Notes: generated from the letters alone by a model not told the origin. Counted from the stretch's first letter, positions 51,817-62,040 are shown. The stretch: DNA of 64,000 nucleotides from CANMXU01 sp052030545 (GCF_052030545.1 NZ_JBPDIH010000014.1:31484-95483); one strand, 5' to 3'. A program made the numbers and translations.

Positions 51817-54684
51817 ATGAATAACACTACCTTTAAGTTAAGTGCGTTAGCGGTAATTATTGGAATGAATGTCGGCGCGGCGTATGCAGCTGAGCCAAGC
51901 ATTGATGGTGAACAACAAGCAAATAAAGTGAAAACGGCTGCACAAAAGAAAGCCGAACGAAATAAAGAGAAAGCTGAAACTGAGGTGATTGTAGTCACAG
52001 GTATTAAAGACAGCTTATCGCGAGCACTTTCACGAAAAAGGCATGCTGAATTTGGCATGGATTCTATCTCAGCTGAAGATATTGGTAAATTACCCGATGT
52101 TGAAATCGGTGATGTTTTAGAACGTATCGCTGGCGTACAAGTAAATCGTGGCGACGATGGTGTTGTTAACGGTACCAGTATTCGCGGTTTACCCGGTTAC
52201 TTTAACCGCACCCTTTACAATGGACGTGTTATTGCCACCTCGTTATCTACCGAAAGGTATTTTGACTCACAAATTATTCCTGCCGCATTTATGACCAGTG
52301 TTGATGTACACAAAACTGCGATGGCAAATGACATTGAAGGTGGTTTAGCTGGCGTAGTTAACTTAAAAAGTGTGCGCGCGTTTGACGTAGGTAAAAAAGC
52401 GGTTCGCTTTAAAGCAACATTAAGTAACCCGTCAAATGTTGATGATGTTAATACCGATGTTTTGGCGGTGTTTTCTGATTTGTATTTAGATGAAAGTGTT
52501 GGTTTTACTTTTGGTGTTAACCATTTGCAATACAACACAGAAAGTCAAAAAAGTTTAAATGGCGCGCCAACTAAAAAAATCAAAGAAGCTACAGGTAAAG
52601 ATTATGACGGCAATGGCATAGATAATGATGGTGTTGATGCAGCCGGCAACCCGACGGGAAGTGGTCAAGAGTATTTCGTACCCGCGTCGATTAATTATGC
52701 CTTAGACCAAAACTTTCGTGAACGAACAGCTGCCTTTGCTAACCTCGAGTGGCGACCAACCGACGATTTAAGACTTTTTGGTGAAGTATTATACAGTAGC
52801 TACGACACCATTAATAATCGCTCGCAATTGCGTTTCAAGCCGATTGCCAATTTATCTGAAGGTGTTATTGGTTCAAATGTTTGGTATCAAGGGGAACATT
52901 TTGACGAACAAAGAGCTTATTTAACTGCGCTGCACCCAACCAATATGCATGCTGATATTTCTAACCAATACAATGAACGTGAAAGTGACGTTGTGGTCGC
53001 TTTTTTTGATGCAGAATGGTTTAAAGATCAATGGTCATTTAAATTTGGTACCAATATCGCCCGTTCTAAAACGACACAGTTTCAAGTTGAAGCCATCAAT
53101 ACAACGCCAAACAACTCGATTGATGTTTTGTTAGACGGCAGTGATATTGATAATACTTGGGATATTACTTTTACCGACCCTGCAACTGCCATGAGTATCT
53201 TTTCAACACCTGAAAATTATATTGATTTGAAAATCAATGGTCAGCAAGTGGGGGCAGAATATGAAAGTAATTCTTGGGGATTAGACTTTGACGTTGAATA
53301 TGACTTTGACATAAGCAATGACATACTTAGCCCAACATATGTGCAGTTTGGTCTTCATTATACTGAAGATGAATCGTTAGCCTTAAAACCGCAATCAATT
53401 CTAGGCACACAAATTAGTTTTTTACCGGGTGCTGATGACATGATATATCGTTCGGTGAGCCCAACGGTAGGTGATTGGTTTGACGGCGCATTAGGTCGAG
53501 ATTACGACAGCGAGATGTTTTCTTGGATGGGCCCGGATCTTGAAGCGATGATCAAACAAAATAATTGGACCGAAGAAACCTTTAGAGAGGTTGGGATACT
53601 TACCGATGAGCATGATTTAGGCGCGCGAGACGACCTTGAAGAAGAGATTGGCGCAGCGTACGTTCGACTTAATTTTGAAAATGGCTCCGGTGATTTAACC
53701 GGTAATGTGGGGGTGCGCTACGTACATACTAAGCAACTTGTCACCGGTCAAAAATTAGATTATGTGGTTGACGCAGGTGAAGGTGACTACGCTGATGAAG
53801 ATTACACACCTAAATTTGGCGCTCGTTATGTGCCTGGCTTAGTGACTGAAGAGCGTAACTATTATAATTACTTACCCAGCTTAAACTTACGTTATATGGC
53901 AACAGAAGATGTGGTATTGCGTGGTGCTTGGAGCCAAACTATGAGCAGACCGCTGCGTCAAGATTTACGCATTCTCGACAAGGTGGGCACTAATGATGAT
54001 CATGCTAAAATTACCCAGCCTTCACCAGATTTAAACGCCTTTATTTCTGAAAATGTCGACGTCAGTGTTGAGTGGTATTTTGACAAATCATCAGCGCTAA
54101 CGCTGGCGCTTTTCTACAAAGATATTGCCACCTTAACGCAAACTAAAGTCACCACAGAGCAAGAAGATAATATTTTACATTTAGAGTCAGGCACAACCTA
54201 TACCGATCCTGAAGCGGTTTATTATAGAAAGTCAGACTCAACCGGTTCGATTTTACAAGGGGCAACGGTTGGTTTTGAGCAGCCGTTTGAATACTTACCG
54301 TCGTTCCTAAAAGATACCGGTGTGAAAGTTAACTATACCTATATCGATAATTCTCGCCCAGATCTGATGAAAAACGTCTCTAAAGATAACTTATCAGCCA
54401 CCTTGTATTACGATGCCGATTTGTTTGATGCGCGTTTAAGTTATGCCTACCGCGGCGAACGTGCTCGTAATATTGGTATTGAAAATGTACCCGATCAATG
54501 GGTACGACCGTCGAGCACCTTAAATGCGAGCTTTAGCTACAAACCGGTACAATACCTAAATATTAATTTAGGTATATCCAACATTACGGATGAGCCAAAT
54601 AGAGATTACTACTTACACGGCTTAACTAAGTCGATTAGTGACTCTGGGCGCACGGTGTCGTTGTCTATCACTGGTCGTTTATAA
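51817..54684 (+). CDS. TonB-dependent receptor, glycan type, without STN
   Basis: A 955-residue outer-membrane receptor with a signal peptide (cleavage near AAYA, residue 25) and a Lys/Glu-rich spacer before the TonB-box-like EVIVVTGIKDSL. The plug shares long near-identical stretches with the receptor at 45811 (SAEDIGKLPDVE, GDVLERIAGVQV, NGTSIRGLPGYFNRTLYN) and the barrel is alignable throughout, ending GRTVSLSITGRL. With no STN it cannot signal by the Fec route, so it is probably the high-capacity importer partnered with the STN-bearing sensor. It is preceded by AAAGGGGA and the ECF-type element at 51645. Confidence 0.93.
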   Translation: MNNTTFKLSALAVIIGMNVGAAYAAEPSIDGEQQANKVKTAAQKKAERNKEKAETEVIVVTGIKDSLSRALSRKRHAEFGMDSISAEDIGKLPDVEIGDVLERIAGVQVNRGDDGVVNGTSIRGLPGYFNRTLYNGRVIATSLSTERYFDSQIIPAAFMTSVDVHKTAMANDIEGGLAGVVNLKSVRAFDVGKKAVRFKATLSNPSNVDDVNTDVLAVFSDLYLDESVGFTFGVNHLQYNTESQKSLNGAPTKKIKEATGKDYDGNGIDNDGVDAAGNPTGSGQEYFVPASINYALDQNFRERTAAFANLEWRPTDDLRLFGEVLYSSYDTINNRSQLRFKPIANLSEGVIGSNVWYQGEHFDEQRAYLTALHPTNMHADISNQYNERESDVVVAFFDAEWFKDQWSFKFGTNIARSKTTQFQVEAINTTPNNSIDVLLDGSDIDNTWDITFTDPATAMSIFSTPENYIDLKINGQQVGAEYESNSWGLDFDVEYDFDISNDILSPTYVQFGLHYTEDESLALKPQSILGTQISFLPGADDMIYRSVSPTVGDWFDGALGRDYDSEMFSWMGPDLEAMIKQNNWTEETFREVGILTDEHDLGARDDLEEEIGAAYVRLNFENGSGDLTGNVGVRYVHTKQLVTGQKLDYVVDAGEGDYADEDYTPKFGARYVPGLVTEERNYYNYLPSLNLRYMATEDVVLRGAWSQTMSRPLRQDLRILDKVGTNDDHAKITQPSPDLNAFISENVDVSVEWYFDKSSALTLALFYKDIATLTQTKVTTEQEDNILHLESGTTYTDPEAVYYRKSDSTGSILQGATVGFEQPFEYLPSFLKDTGVKVNYTYIDNSRPDLMKNVSKDNLSATLYYDADLFDARLSYAYRGERARNIGIENVPDQWVRPSSTLNASFSYKPVQYLNINLGISNITDEPNRDYYLHGLTKSISDSGRTVSLSITGRL

Positions 54685-54830
54685 AATAGTTTGAGCGCTG
54701 CTAAGTTGAAATATTGATAAAGGATTTTCTTTATTTCAATTGGCAGTTTAAGCAAGCAATGAAGCAATAAAACGGCTAGTCATTTAGGTGGTTAGTCGTT
54801 TTGTTATTGAAGTTAACTAGAGCATTATTC

Positions 54831-56321
54831 ATGAATAAAATTTTAGTCAATGCCAGTTTTTTGTTGGCGTTTATCTTGGTCACATTCGGCGTAAAAGCAG
54901 AAAATTATCAGCAAACAAAGCAGCAAGCAAAGCAGCAACTCAAGCAGAAACCCAATATTATTGTTATTTTGGCAGACGATTTAGGTTATGCCGGTTTAAG
55001 CAGTTTTGGCGGGCAAGGCATCGCCACACCAGAGCTAGATAAACTTGCCGAGCAAGGCATAAAATTGACCAACTTTTACGCCAATAGCACAGTGTGCTCG
55101 CCTACACGCACCGCACTTTTATCTGGGCGTTACCAACAACGGGTTGGCTTAGATCATATCTATTTTCATTGTGAAGCCGATAAAGGTTTTGACGCACAAA
55201 CTAATCCCACCATGGCAAAAATACTTAAAAATGCTGGTTACACCACAGGTATATTTGGTAAGTGGCACCTTGGTGCTAGTGAAAAATTTCAACCCAAAGC
55301 ACATGGTTTTGATGAGTTTACTGGTTTTTTAGATGGCAATATCGACTTTATTTCAAAACACAATACTGAAAGTGACGTGGACTGGTACAAACATCATCAA
55401 CCCAATAATGACAAAGGCTATGTAACGGAACTACTTAATGATGCGGTGGTTGAATTTATCGATAAAGCACATGATAAACCATTTTTTGTCTATTTTTCTC
55501 AAGCGGCAGTTCATGTGCCAATGCAAGGCCCTAACGATGCGCCGTTAAGAACTGATGATTTTTACACCTACAAAGTAGATAACAAATTACCAAAAGCAGA
55601 ATACATGCGCCGTTATGCAGATATGTTAACGTCGATGGACCAAGGGGTAGGTCGTATTATGGCGACTTTAAAAAAACACAATATTGAAGACAATACCTTG
55701 GTTATTTTTACCTCTGATAACGGTGGCGAGCCCATGGGGGTAAAACACGGCAAGGTTAATGGCGACCTTCGCGGACATAAAGTTACCATGTATGAAGGCG
55801 GCCTTAAAGTACCGACGTTAGTGTATTGGCAAGGCAAACTTATTGGGGGGCGAGAAGAAACTCAGCCGATGTTAACCATGGACTTACTGCCGACGATTTT
55901 AGATGTGGCTAACATTGATTACAGTGGAAAGCAGACGTTTGACGGGGTTAGCCTTGCCAACCTTTTATTAAAGGGCGAAAAGCTCGCGCAGCGTGATTTG
56001 TTTTGGATGCACCGAGAGCGACTAGTCATGCGACGGGGTGATATGAAACTGATTCGCACTAAAGCGGGCAACGAGCTGTTTAACTTGGCAAACGATCCTA
56101 ATGAAAAAAACAACTTAGCCAAGCTTAGCCAATATCAAGCGTTAATCGCTACCATGACAAAAGCGGGCGATAACTGGCAAAAGGAAACTGCGATTGGCGT
56201 ACCGGGTGAGCGAATTATTGGCAAGCCGGTAAAAGCAAATTGGCCGTGTAAGCGTAATTTACGGCAGTTTAATGGTGGCAAAAAATATTATTGGCAAGAC
56301 GGTGAAGCGGTTATTAAGTAG
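54831..56321 (+). CDS. Sulfatase, family S1 (arylsulfatase-like)
   Basis: A 496-residue exported sulfatase from ATG 54831; the frame extends to TTG 54801, but the ATG opens the signal peptide (ILVNASFLLAFILVTFGVKA). Motifs: IIVILADDLGYAG, formylglycine site STVCSPTRTALLSGRY with Cys89, GIFGKWHLG, and LVIFTSDNGG with the following HGKVNGDLRGHK. C-S-P-T-R is the second form of the consensus, different from its neighbours (S at the fourth position). It follows the second receptor by 146 nt without a terminator, so both probably share the transcript from 51645. Confidence 0.92.
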   Translation: MNKILVNASFLLAFILVTFGVKAENYQQTKQQAKQQLKQKPNIIVILADDLGYAGLSSFGGQGIATPELDKLAEQGIKLTNFYANSTVCSPTRTALLSGRYQQRVGLDHIYFHCEADKGFDAQTNPTMAKILKNAGYTTGIFGKWHLGASEKFQPKAHGFDEFTGFLDGNIDFISKHNTESDVDWYKHHQPNNDKGYVTELLNDAVVEFIDKAHDKPFFVYFSQAAVHVPMQGPNDAPLRTDDFYTYKVDNKLPKAEYMRRYADMLTSMDQGVGRIMATLKKHNIEDNTLVIFTSDNGGEPMGVKHGKVNGDLRGHKVTMYEGGLKVPTLVYWQGKLIGGREETQPMLTMDLLPTILDVANIDYSGKQTFDGVSLANLLLKGEKLAQRDLFWMHRERLVMRRGDMKLIRTKAGNELFNLANDPNEKNNLAKLSQYQALIATMTKAGDNWQKETAIGVPGERIIGKPVKANWPCKRNLRQFNGGKKYYWQDGEAVIK

Positions 56322-56420
56322 TTTTTTATACAGCAGCTATGAAATACCTCACTATAAATTAATTTGTCAGACTAATGCATTGATAAGGTTTAATTAAAAC
56401 AGACAAAATTTAAATTATCA

Positions 56421-56450
56421 TTACGGGTTTTCATTGCTAAGCGCTCTTTA
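56421..56450 (+). promoter_or_regulatory. Putative ECF promoter element, site 4 (GH3-sulfatase unit)
   Basis: TTACGGGTTTT, 8 nt, AGCGCTCTTTA. It is the most diverged of the four copies but keeps TT, GG, T-TT and CRCTCTTTA at the same spacing. It ends 33 nt before the GH3 start, giving a short leader. Confidence 0.55.
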
Positions 56451-56483
56451 TTAATAACGCTTAAATAAAAGAATCGGTTAGCA

Positions 56484-58799
56484 ATGAAAAAAAAATTACT
56501 TCCTTTAGTTATCTCATGTGTATTAGCAAGTTCATTAACCTCTGGGTTAAGTGTCGCTAAACCTGCGCTCAGCAACACTTCAAATTCTTCATCAGTTTCC
56601 AAAGAGATATGGCAAGACGATCGTCAAGCCATGGATACCTTCATCAATGAATTAATGGCAAAAATGACCCTAAAAGAAAAAATAGGGCAACTCGATTTAC
56701 AAGCCGGCAAAGGGCAGCTAACCGGTTCATACCGTAATAAAAACTATGCGAAACAAATTAAAGCAGGTCATTTAGGGGCAATTTTTAATACCACCGGCGC
56801 TAAGCAAACTCGAATGCTGCAAGAAATTGCCGTAGAAGAAACTCGTTTAGGCATTCCGTTATTATTCGGCTACGACACCATTCATGGTTTTAAAACCATC
56901 TTTCCATTGTCGTTAGGTGAAGCGGCTTCTTGGGATCTGGAAGCTATAGAAAAAAGTGCCCGCGTATCGGCAAGAGAGTCGGCAGCAGCAGGGCTACATT
57001 GGACGTTTGCGCCTATGGTCGATATTTCACGTGATCCGCGCTGGGGTCGAATTTCTGAAGGCGCTGGCGAAGATGTTTATCTAGGTAATCAAGTCGCTCT
57101 TGCTCGTGTTAAAGGTTTTCAAGGTGATGACTTATCAAAACCTGACACGGTAATGGCAACAGCGAAACATTTTGCTGTTTATGGCGCAGCAGAAGGTGGG
57201 CGTGATTACAATTCTACCGACGTGTCTGAGCGTAGTTTACGCAGTTTATATTTGCCGCCATTTAAAGCCTTAGTTGATGCCGGTGTTGCTACCATTATGA
57301 CTGCATTTAACGATCTTAATGGCGTGCCTGCGACAGGAAATGATTATTTACTAAATGATATTTTGCGCGATGAATGGGGCTTTGAAGGTTTTGTGGTTAC
57401 TGATTATACCGCGGTGGAAGAAATGGTTGATCACGGTTTTGCTAAAGACAGCAAACACGCGGCCGAACTTGCACTAAACGCTGGCGCAGATATGGATATG
57501 GTAGGGCAAAACTATTTCAAACATTTAGAAGCTTCAGTTAAAGAAGGCAAGGTATCAATTGAGACTATCGATAAGTCAGTACGACGTATTTTAGCAATGA
57601 AATATCGATTAGGGTTATTTGAAGACCCTTATCGCTACTCAAATGAAGCAAACGAAAAACGTGAAACCTTAAGCAAAGAAAACCTAGCCGCTGCGCGTGA
57701 TGTGGCGAGAAAATCGATGGTTTTACTTAAAAACGACAATCAAACCTTACCTTTAGCCGCAGATTTAACGTCAATCGCATTAATTGGACCGTTAGCTGAC
57801 AGTAAAGCCGACATGATTGGCTCTTGGGCGGGGCGAGGCGACAGAAAAAAACAACCGGTTACTGTACTAGAAGGCTTGCAAGCTAAGCTTGGTGACAAGG
57901 TTAAAATTAATTACGCTAAAGGGGCGAGTTATAACTACAAAGGCAATACCAATAAAGGCTTTGGCGCGGCTATGGTTGCTGCTAAAAAATCTGACGTGAT
58001 TGTTGCTGTAATGGGTGAAAGTGAAAAAATGACTGGCGAAGCTTCGAGCCGAACCTCGTTAACCTTACCGGGCAATCAATTGGCATTATTACGTGAACTT
58101 AAAAAGCTTCGTAAACCTATCGTCTTGGTGTTAATGAACGGTCGTCCGTTAAATCTTAATTGGGCAGATGAAAAAGCCGATGCCATTTTAGAAACTTGGT
58201 ATGCCGGCACCATGGGCGGACATGCAATTGCTGATGTATTGGTAGGCGATTACAACCCATCAGGCAAACTGCCTATGTCATTCCCACGTAATGTTGGCCA
58301 AATTCCGGTTTATCACAGCATGAAAAATACCGGCAGACCTTTTAGTGAAGATTTAACCGGTGGTGCTAGAAATTACAGCTCGCGTTATGAAAACCTTGAA
58401 AACACGCCACTTTATGCTTTTGGTCATGGTTTAAGTTATACCCAGTTTGACTACAGCGATATTGAACTTTCAAGCGATACCATGACAGAAACAAGCACTA
58501 TTGAGGCCAAAGTTAAGGTGACCAACAGCGGCAATTATGACGGTGAAGAAGTGGTACAGCTTTATATTCAAGATTTGGTTGGCTCGGTAACACGTCCAGT
58601 TAAAGAGCTTAAAGGCTTTGAAAAACTGATGATCAAAAAAGGCGAAACGAAAGAAGTTAGCTTTACCATTAGCGCAGACGACTTGGCTTTTTACAGACGA
58701 GACATGAGCTACGGCGCAGAGGCAGGTGAATTTAAACTTTATATCGGCACCGCTTCAGACAACACACAGTCGGCTTCGTTTAGCCTAACAGGAAGTTAG
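56484..58799 (+). CDS. Glycoside hydrolase family 3 (BglX-like beta-glycosidase)
   Basis: A 771-residue exported enzyme with a signal peptide (KKKLLPLVISCVLASSLTSG). GH3 N domain at about 40-370: IPLLFGYDTIHGFKTIFP, APMVDISRDPRWGRISEGAG, TAKHFAVYGAAEGGRDYNS, and the nucleophile Asp307 in VVTDYTAVEEM. The C domain is at about 390-630 (SMVLLKNDNQTLPL, GRPLNLNWADEKADAILETW) and a C-terminal Fn3-like domain from about 680. It resembles periplasmic BglX (765 residues), so beta-glucosidase or beta-xylosidase activity on oligosaccharides freed of sulfate is likely. It is the only glycosidase in this part of the locus and heads a unit with three sulfatases. Confidence 0.93.
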   Translation: MKKKLLPLVISCVLASSLTSGLSVAKPALSNTSNSSSVSKEIWQDDRQAMDTFINELMAKMTLKEKIGQLDLQAGKGQLTGSYRNKNYAKQIKAGHLGAIFNTTGAKQTRMLQEIAVEETRLGIPLLFGYDTIHGFKTIFPLSLGEAASWDLEAIEKSARVSARESAAAGLHWTFAPMVDISRDPRWGRISEGAGEDVYLGNQVALARVKGFQGDDLSKPDTVMATAKHFAVYGAAEGGRDYNSTDVSERSLRSLYLPPFKALVDAGVATIMTAFNDLNGVPATGNDYLLNDILRDEWGFEGFVVTDYTAVEEMVDHGFAKDSKHAAELALNAGADMDMVGQNYFKHLEASVKEGKVSIETIDKSVRRILAMKYRLGLFEDPYRYSNEANEKRETLSKENLAAARDVARKSMVLLKNDNQTLPLAADLTSIALIGPLADSKADMIGSWAGRGDRKKQPVTVLEGLQAKLGDKVKINYAKGASYNYKGNTNKGFGAAMVAAKKSDVIVAVMGESEKMTGEASSRTSLTLPGNQLALLRELKKLRKPIVLVLMNGRPLNLNWADEKADAILETWYAGTMGGHAIADVLVGDYNPSGKLPMSFPRNVGQIPVYHSMKNTGRPFSEDLTGGARNYSSRYENLENTPLYAFGHGLSYTQFDYSDIELSSDTMTETSTIEAKVKVTNSGNYDGEEVVQLYIQDLVGSVTRPVKELKGFEKLMIKKGETKEVSFTISADDLAFYRRDMSYGAEAGEFKLYIGTASDNTQSASFSLTGS

Positions 58800-58802
58800 T
58801 AA

Positions 58803-60317
58803 ATGAGTAAATTATTACGACTTTGTTTACTGTCTGCGACGTTTATTGCGATGTTTGTTGCGCCGTCTCACGGCAAGGACAATTCCAAAACAAACGCGGC
58901 CAATAAACCTAATATTATTGTTATTTTAGCGGATGATTTGGGCTATGCCGATGTTGGTTATCACGGCATTAAAGATATTGGCGTAGTAACGCCCAATATT
59001 GACCGCCTTGCCACTAATGGCACTTATTTTAGCAATGGTTATGCTATGGCTCCGGTATGTGGTCCATCGCGAGCAGGTTTACTTACTGGGCGTTATCAAA
59101 ACCGCTTTGGCTTTGAAGATAACCCGGGGGGCGCTTTTAGGCAAAATTCCACAGTTAAACCGGGTATTCCAGCATCAGAAGTAAACCTTGGCGAGCAGTT
59201 AAAAAAACAAGGCTATGTTACGGCGTGGATAGGTAAAGATCATCAAGGTAAAGAAGATGAATTTCACCCTAACAATCGCGGCTTTGATCATTTCTTTGGT
59301 TTTATTAATGGCGCAGCCAGCTATTACGCAGAAAAAAGTAAAGTGCAGATCTTGCAAAAAAATAAACAACCTGTGCTTGAAAAAGAATACTTAACCGATG
59401 CGTTTGCCCGTGAAGCTGTCGCTTTTATTCAAAACAATACACAACAACCATTTTTCTTGTATTTGCCTTTTAATGCCGTACACGGTCCGCTGCAAGCGAA
59501 ACCGGATGACTTAAAACGTTTTGCCGATATTAAAGAAGAAAAACGCCGCATTATGTTAGCGATGAATTACGCTATGGATCGCGCTATTGGCGAGGTTTAT
59601 AGCACGCTCGAGCAAAACCAGTTATTAGAAAATACCTTGATTGTTTTTTACAGCGACAATGGCGGAAAACCTATCAAAGGCACTGCCGGTAATGCTTCGT
59701 TAAATACGCCGCTTAATGGCACTAAAGGCACTTTAATGGAAGGGGGCATTCGCGTGCCGTTTTTAATGCATTGGCCTGAGAAAATTGCAAAAAATAAACA
59801 AGTGGATTTTCCGGTGGCGGCAATTGATATTTTTCCAACCGTACTTGCTGCTGTCGATGATGAAGTTAAGCCGACTAATACGCTTGATGGCATTAATTTA
59901 TTGCCTTATTTAACCAAAACGACTGATACCGCTAACACAGCTAATACAAGTAAAACGCCAAAAGCGAGATATTTATATTGGCGCTTTTTATACCAGTGGG
60001 CGATTAGGGATGAAGAGTGGAAGCTAGTTAAGCTTAAAGGCGTTAAACAGCCCAAGCTTTATCATTTAGCAACAGACATGTCAGAGAAAAAAGACGTGTA
60101 TCAGCAATATCCATTAGTGGCGAAAAAATTAACTCAGCAATATCAAACCTGGTCTGCGAGCATGATAAAACCGCAATGGAGCTGGCAAAAGCGCTTTGGT
60201 GGTCCGCATATTGTTGCACAGCCTGATAAGAAAAAACGCAATAAAGCACGATCAATTAAGTCAACTAGTACAACTAAAACAACCTATATAAAAAAGACAA
60301 CGAATACCGCTGACTAA
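58803..60317 (+). CDS. Sulfatase, family S1 (arylsulfatase A-like)
   Basis: A 504-residue exported sulfatase beginning 3 nt after the GH3 stop, so translationally linked. Signal peptide to about HG (residue 24). Motifs: IIVILADDLGYADVGYHG, formylglycine site PVCGPSRAGLLTGRY with Cys86, WIGKDHQG, VHGPLQAKPDD, and LIVFYSDNGGKPIKG with a following GTKGTLMEGGIRVPF. The C-terminal tail is rich in Lys/Thr (RSIKSTSTTKTTYIKKTT). The sulfate position attacked is not predictable by eye. Confidence 0.92.
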   Translation: MSKLLRLCLLSATFIAMFVAPSHGKDNSKTNAANKPNIIVILADDLGYADVGYHGIKDIGVVTPNIDRLATNGTYFSNGYAMAPVCGPSRAGLLTGRYQNRFGFEDNPGGAFRQNSTVKPGIPASEVNLGEQLKKQGYVTAWIGKDHQGKEDEFHPNNRGFDHFFGFINGAASYYAEKSKVQILQKNKQPVLEKEYLTDAFAREAVAFIQNNTQQPFFLYLPFNAVHGPLQAKPDDLKRFADIKEEKRRIMLAMNYAMDRAIGEVYSTLEQNQLLENTLIVFYSDNGGKPIKGTAGNASLNTPLNGTKGTLMEGGIRVPFLMHWPEKIAKNKQVDFPVAAIDIFPTVLAAVDDEVKPTNTLDGINLLPYLTKTTDTANTANTSKTPKARYLYWRFLYQWAIRDEEWKLVKLKGVKQPKLYHLATDMSEKKDVYQQYPLVAKKLTQQYQTWSASMIKPQWSWQKRFGGPHIVAQPDKKKRNKARSIKSTSTTKTTYIKKTTNTAD

Positions 60318-60354
60318 AGTTTGCATTTAACGCGTTATAAATAAAGGAAAATAA

Positions 60355-62031
60355 ATGAAAAAAATAATGGTTAAACCCTTAATTGCGTTTTGTGCGTTAT
60401 GTGCGTTTAGTAGCGCAAGCCAAGCAAACGTAGCAATAAATAACACAGATACTGAAGTAAAACAGCAGCCTAATATTCTGTTTATTATGTCTGATGATCA
60501 TGCATTTCAAGCGCTTAGTGCTTATGGTCACCCAGTATCTAAACTAGCGCCGACACCTAACTTAGATCGCATTGCTCAAAATGGTATGCGTTTTAATAAA
60601 GGTTTTGTCACTAATTCATTGTGCGGTCCAAGCCGTGCGGCGATGTTAACCGGTAAGTTTGGTCATAAAAATGGCTTTTCTTATAACGGTCAAAAATTTG
60701 ATGGAAGTCAGCCAACATGGCCAAAAATGCTAAAGCAGTCGGGTTATCAAACGGCGGTGATCGGCAAATGGCATATCGGTAAAACACCAAAAGGCTTAGA
60801 GTTTGATTATTGGAAAGTGCTTAATGATCAAGGGGAGTATTACAATCCCGATTTTATTACGCAAACCGGCGTTGAGAAAAAGGTGGAAGGTTATGCCACC
60901 GACTTGGTTACAGAGTACAGCATTCAGTGGCTTGATAAGCAGCGTGATAAAAGCAAACCTTTTGCTTTATTAATGCATCATAAAGCGCCTCACCGTAACT
61001 GGATGCCGGCACTGCGTCATTTAACTCAATACGAAAATACGCATTTCCCAGTGCCAGATAACTACTTTGACGATTACCAAGGTCGACCGGCTGCAGCGCA
61101 GCAAAAACTTAATATTTATCGCGATATGTACGAAGGTCACGATTTAAAAATGACCAAGTCGGCAAATTCAAACGAACTACGTTACGACCGCTGGCCAGAT
61201 CACTTTGCTCGATTAACAAAAGCGCAACGCGACACTTGGAACGCTGCTTATAAAAAACGTAATGACGATATGAATAATGCCAATTTCAACGATAAGGAAA
61301 TGGCGTTATGGAAATACCAGCGCTACATGCAAGACTACCTTGCCACCATATCAGCGGTTGATGAAAGCATTGGTGAAGTGCTTAATTATTTAGAAGCCAA
61401 TGGCTTATCAGATAATACCTTAGTGGTGTATACCTCAGATCAGGGGTTCTACTTAGGCGAACATGGTTGGTTTGATAAACGCTTTATGTATGAAGAGTCG
61501 ATGCGTACGCCATTATTGATGCAATTTCCTGGCAAAATTCCAGCAGGCTCTGTATCTGAAGAATTAGTACAAAATATTGACTTTGCCCCGACATTTCTAG
61601 CTTATGCAGGCTTAGACATTCCGAGCGATATTCAAGGTGAATCTCTATTGCCTATTTTACAAGGCAAACCGGTTGAGAATTGGCGACAATCACTTTATTA
61701 CCATTATTATGAATATCCGGGTTTTCACTCAGTAAAACGTCACTTTGGCGTGAGAGATCAACGCTTTAAGTTGATTCATTTTTACAACGATATCGACCAA
61801 TGGGAATTTTATGATTTAGAAAAAGATCCAAGTGAAATGAACAACGCCATTAATAATCCCGAATATAAGCAAGAAGTTGTGCGGATGAAGGCAGAGCTTA
61901 CTCGGTTGATGACTTTATACGAAGAGCCCGATTATGCGACTTGGAAAGACGCCAAATTAAAAAAAGGAAAACGCTGGAAAACAGGCGGTAAAAAAAGAAA
62001 GAAAAACGGTGATGCCAAAAGCGCCGAATAA
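60355..62031 (+). CDS. Sulfatase, family S1 (N-acetylglucosamine-6-sulfatase/choline-sulfatase-like)
   Basis: A 558-residue exported sulfatase with a signal peptide ending near ASQA. Motifs: ILFIMSDDHAFQALSAYG, formylglycine site SLCGPSRAAMLTGKFG with Cys90, VIGKWHIGKTPKG, HHKAPHRNW, LVVYTSDQGFYLGEHGWFDK, and the C-terminal DUF4976-type region (FKLIHFYNDIDQWEFYDL). The Asp-Gln of SDQGFYLGEHG and the GEHGWFDKR motif set it with the sulfatase at 62123 rather than with the arylsulfatase A-like ones (SDNGG). The C-terminal tail is basic (KKGKRWKTGGKKRKK). Confidence 0.92.
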   Translation: MKKIMVKPLIAFCALCAFSSASQANVAINNTDTEVKQQPNILFIMSDDHAFQALSAYGHPVSKLAPTPNLDRIAQNGMRFNKGFVTNSLCGPSRAAMLTGKFGHKNGFSYNGQKFDGSQPTWPKMLKQSGYQTAVIGKWHIGKTPKGLEFDYWKVLNDQGEYYNPDFITQTGVEKKVEGYATDLVTEYSIQWLDKQRDKSKPFALLMHHKAPHRNWMPALRHLTQYENTHFPVPDNYFDDYQGRPAAAQQKLNIYRDMYEGHDLKMTKSANSNELRYDRWPDHFARLTKAQRDTWNAAYKKRNDDMNNANFNDKEMALWKYQRYMQDYLATISAVDESIGEVLNYLEANGLSDNTLVVYTSDQGFYLGEHGWFDKRFMYEESMRTPLLMQFPGKIPAGSVSEELVQNIDFAPTFLAYAGLDIPSDIQGESLLPILQGKPVENWRQSLYYHYYEYPGFHSVKRHFGVRDQRFKLIHFYNDIDQWEFYDLEKDPSEMNNAINNPEYKQEVVRMKAELTRLMTLYEEPDYATWKDAKLKKGKRWKTGGKKRKKNGDAKSAE

Positions 62032-62040
62032 TCAACAATA

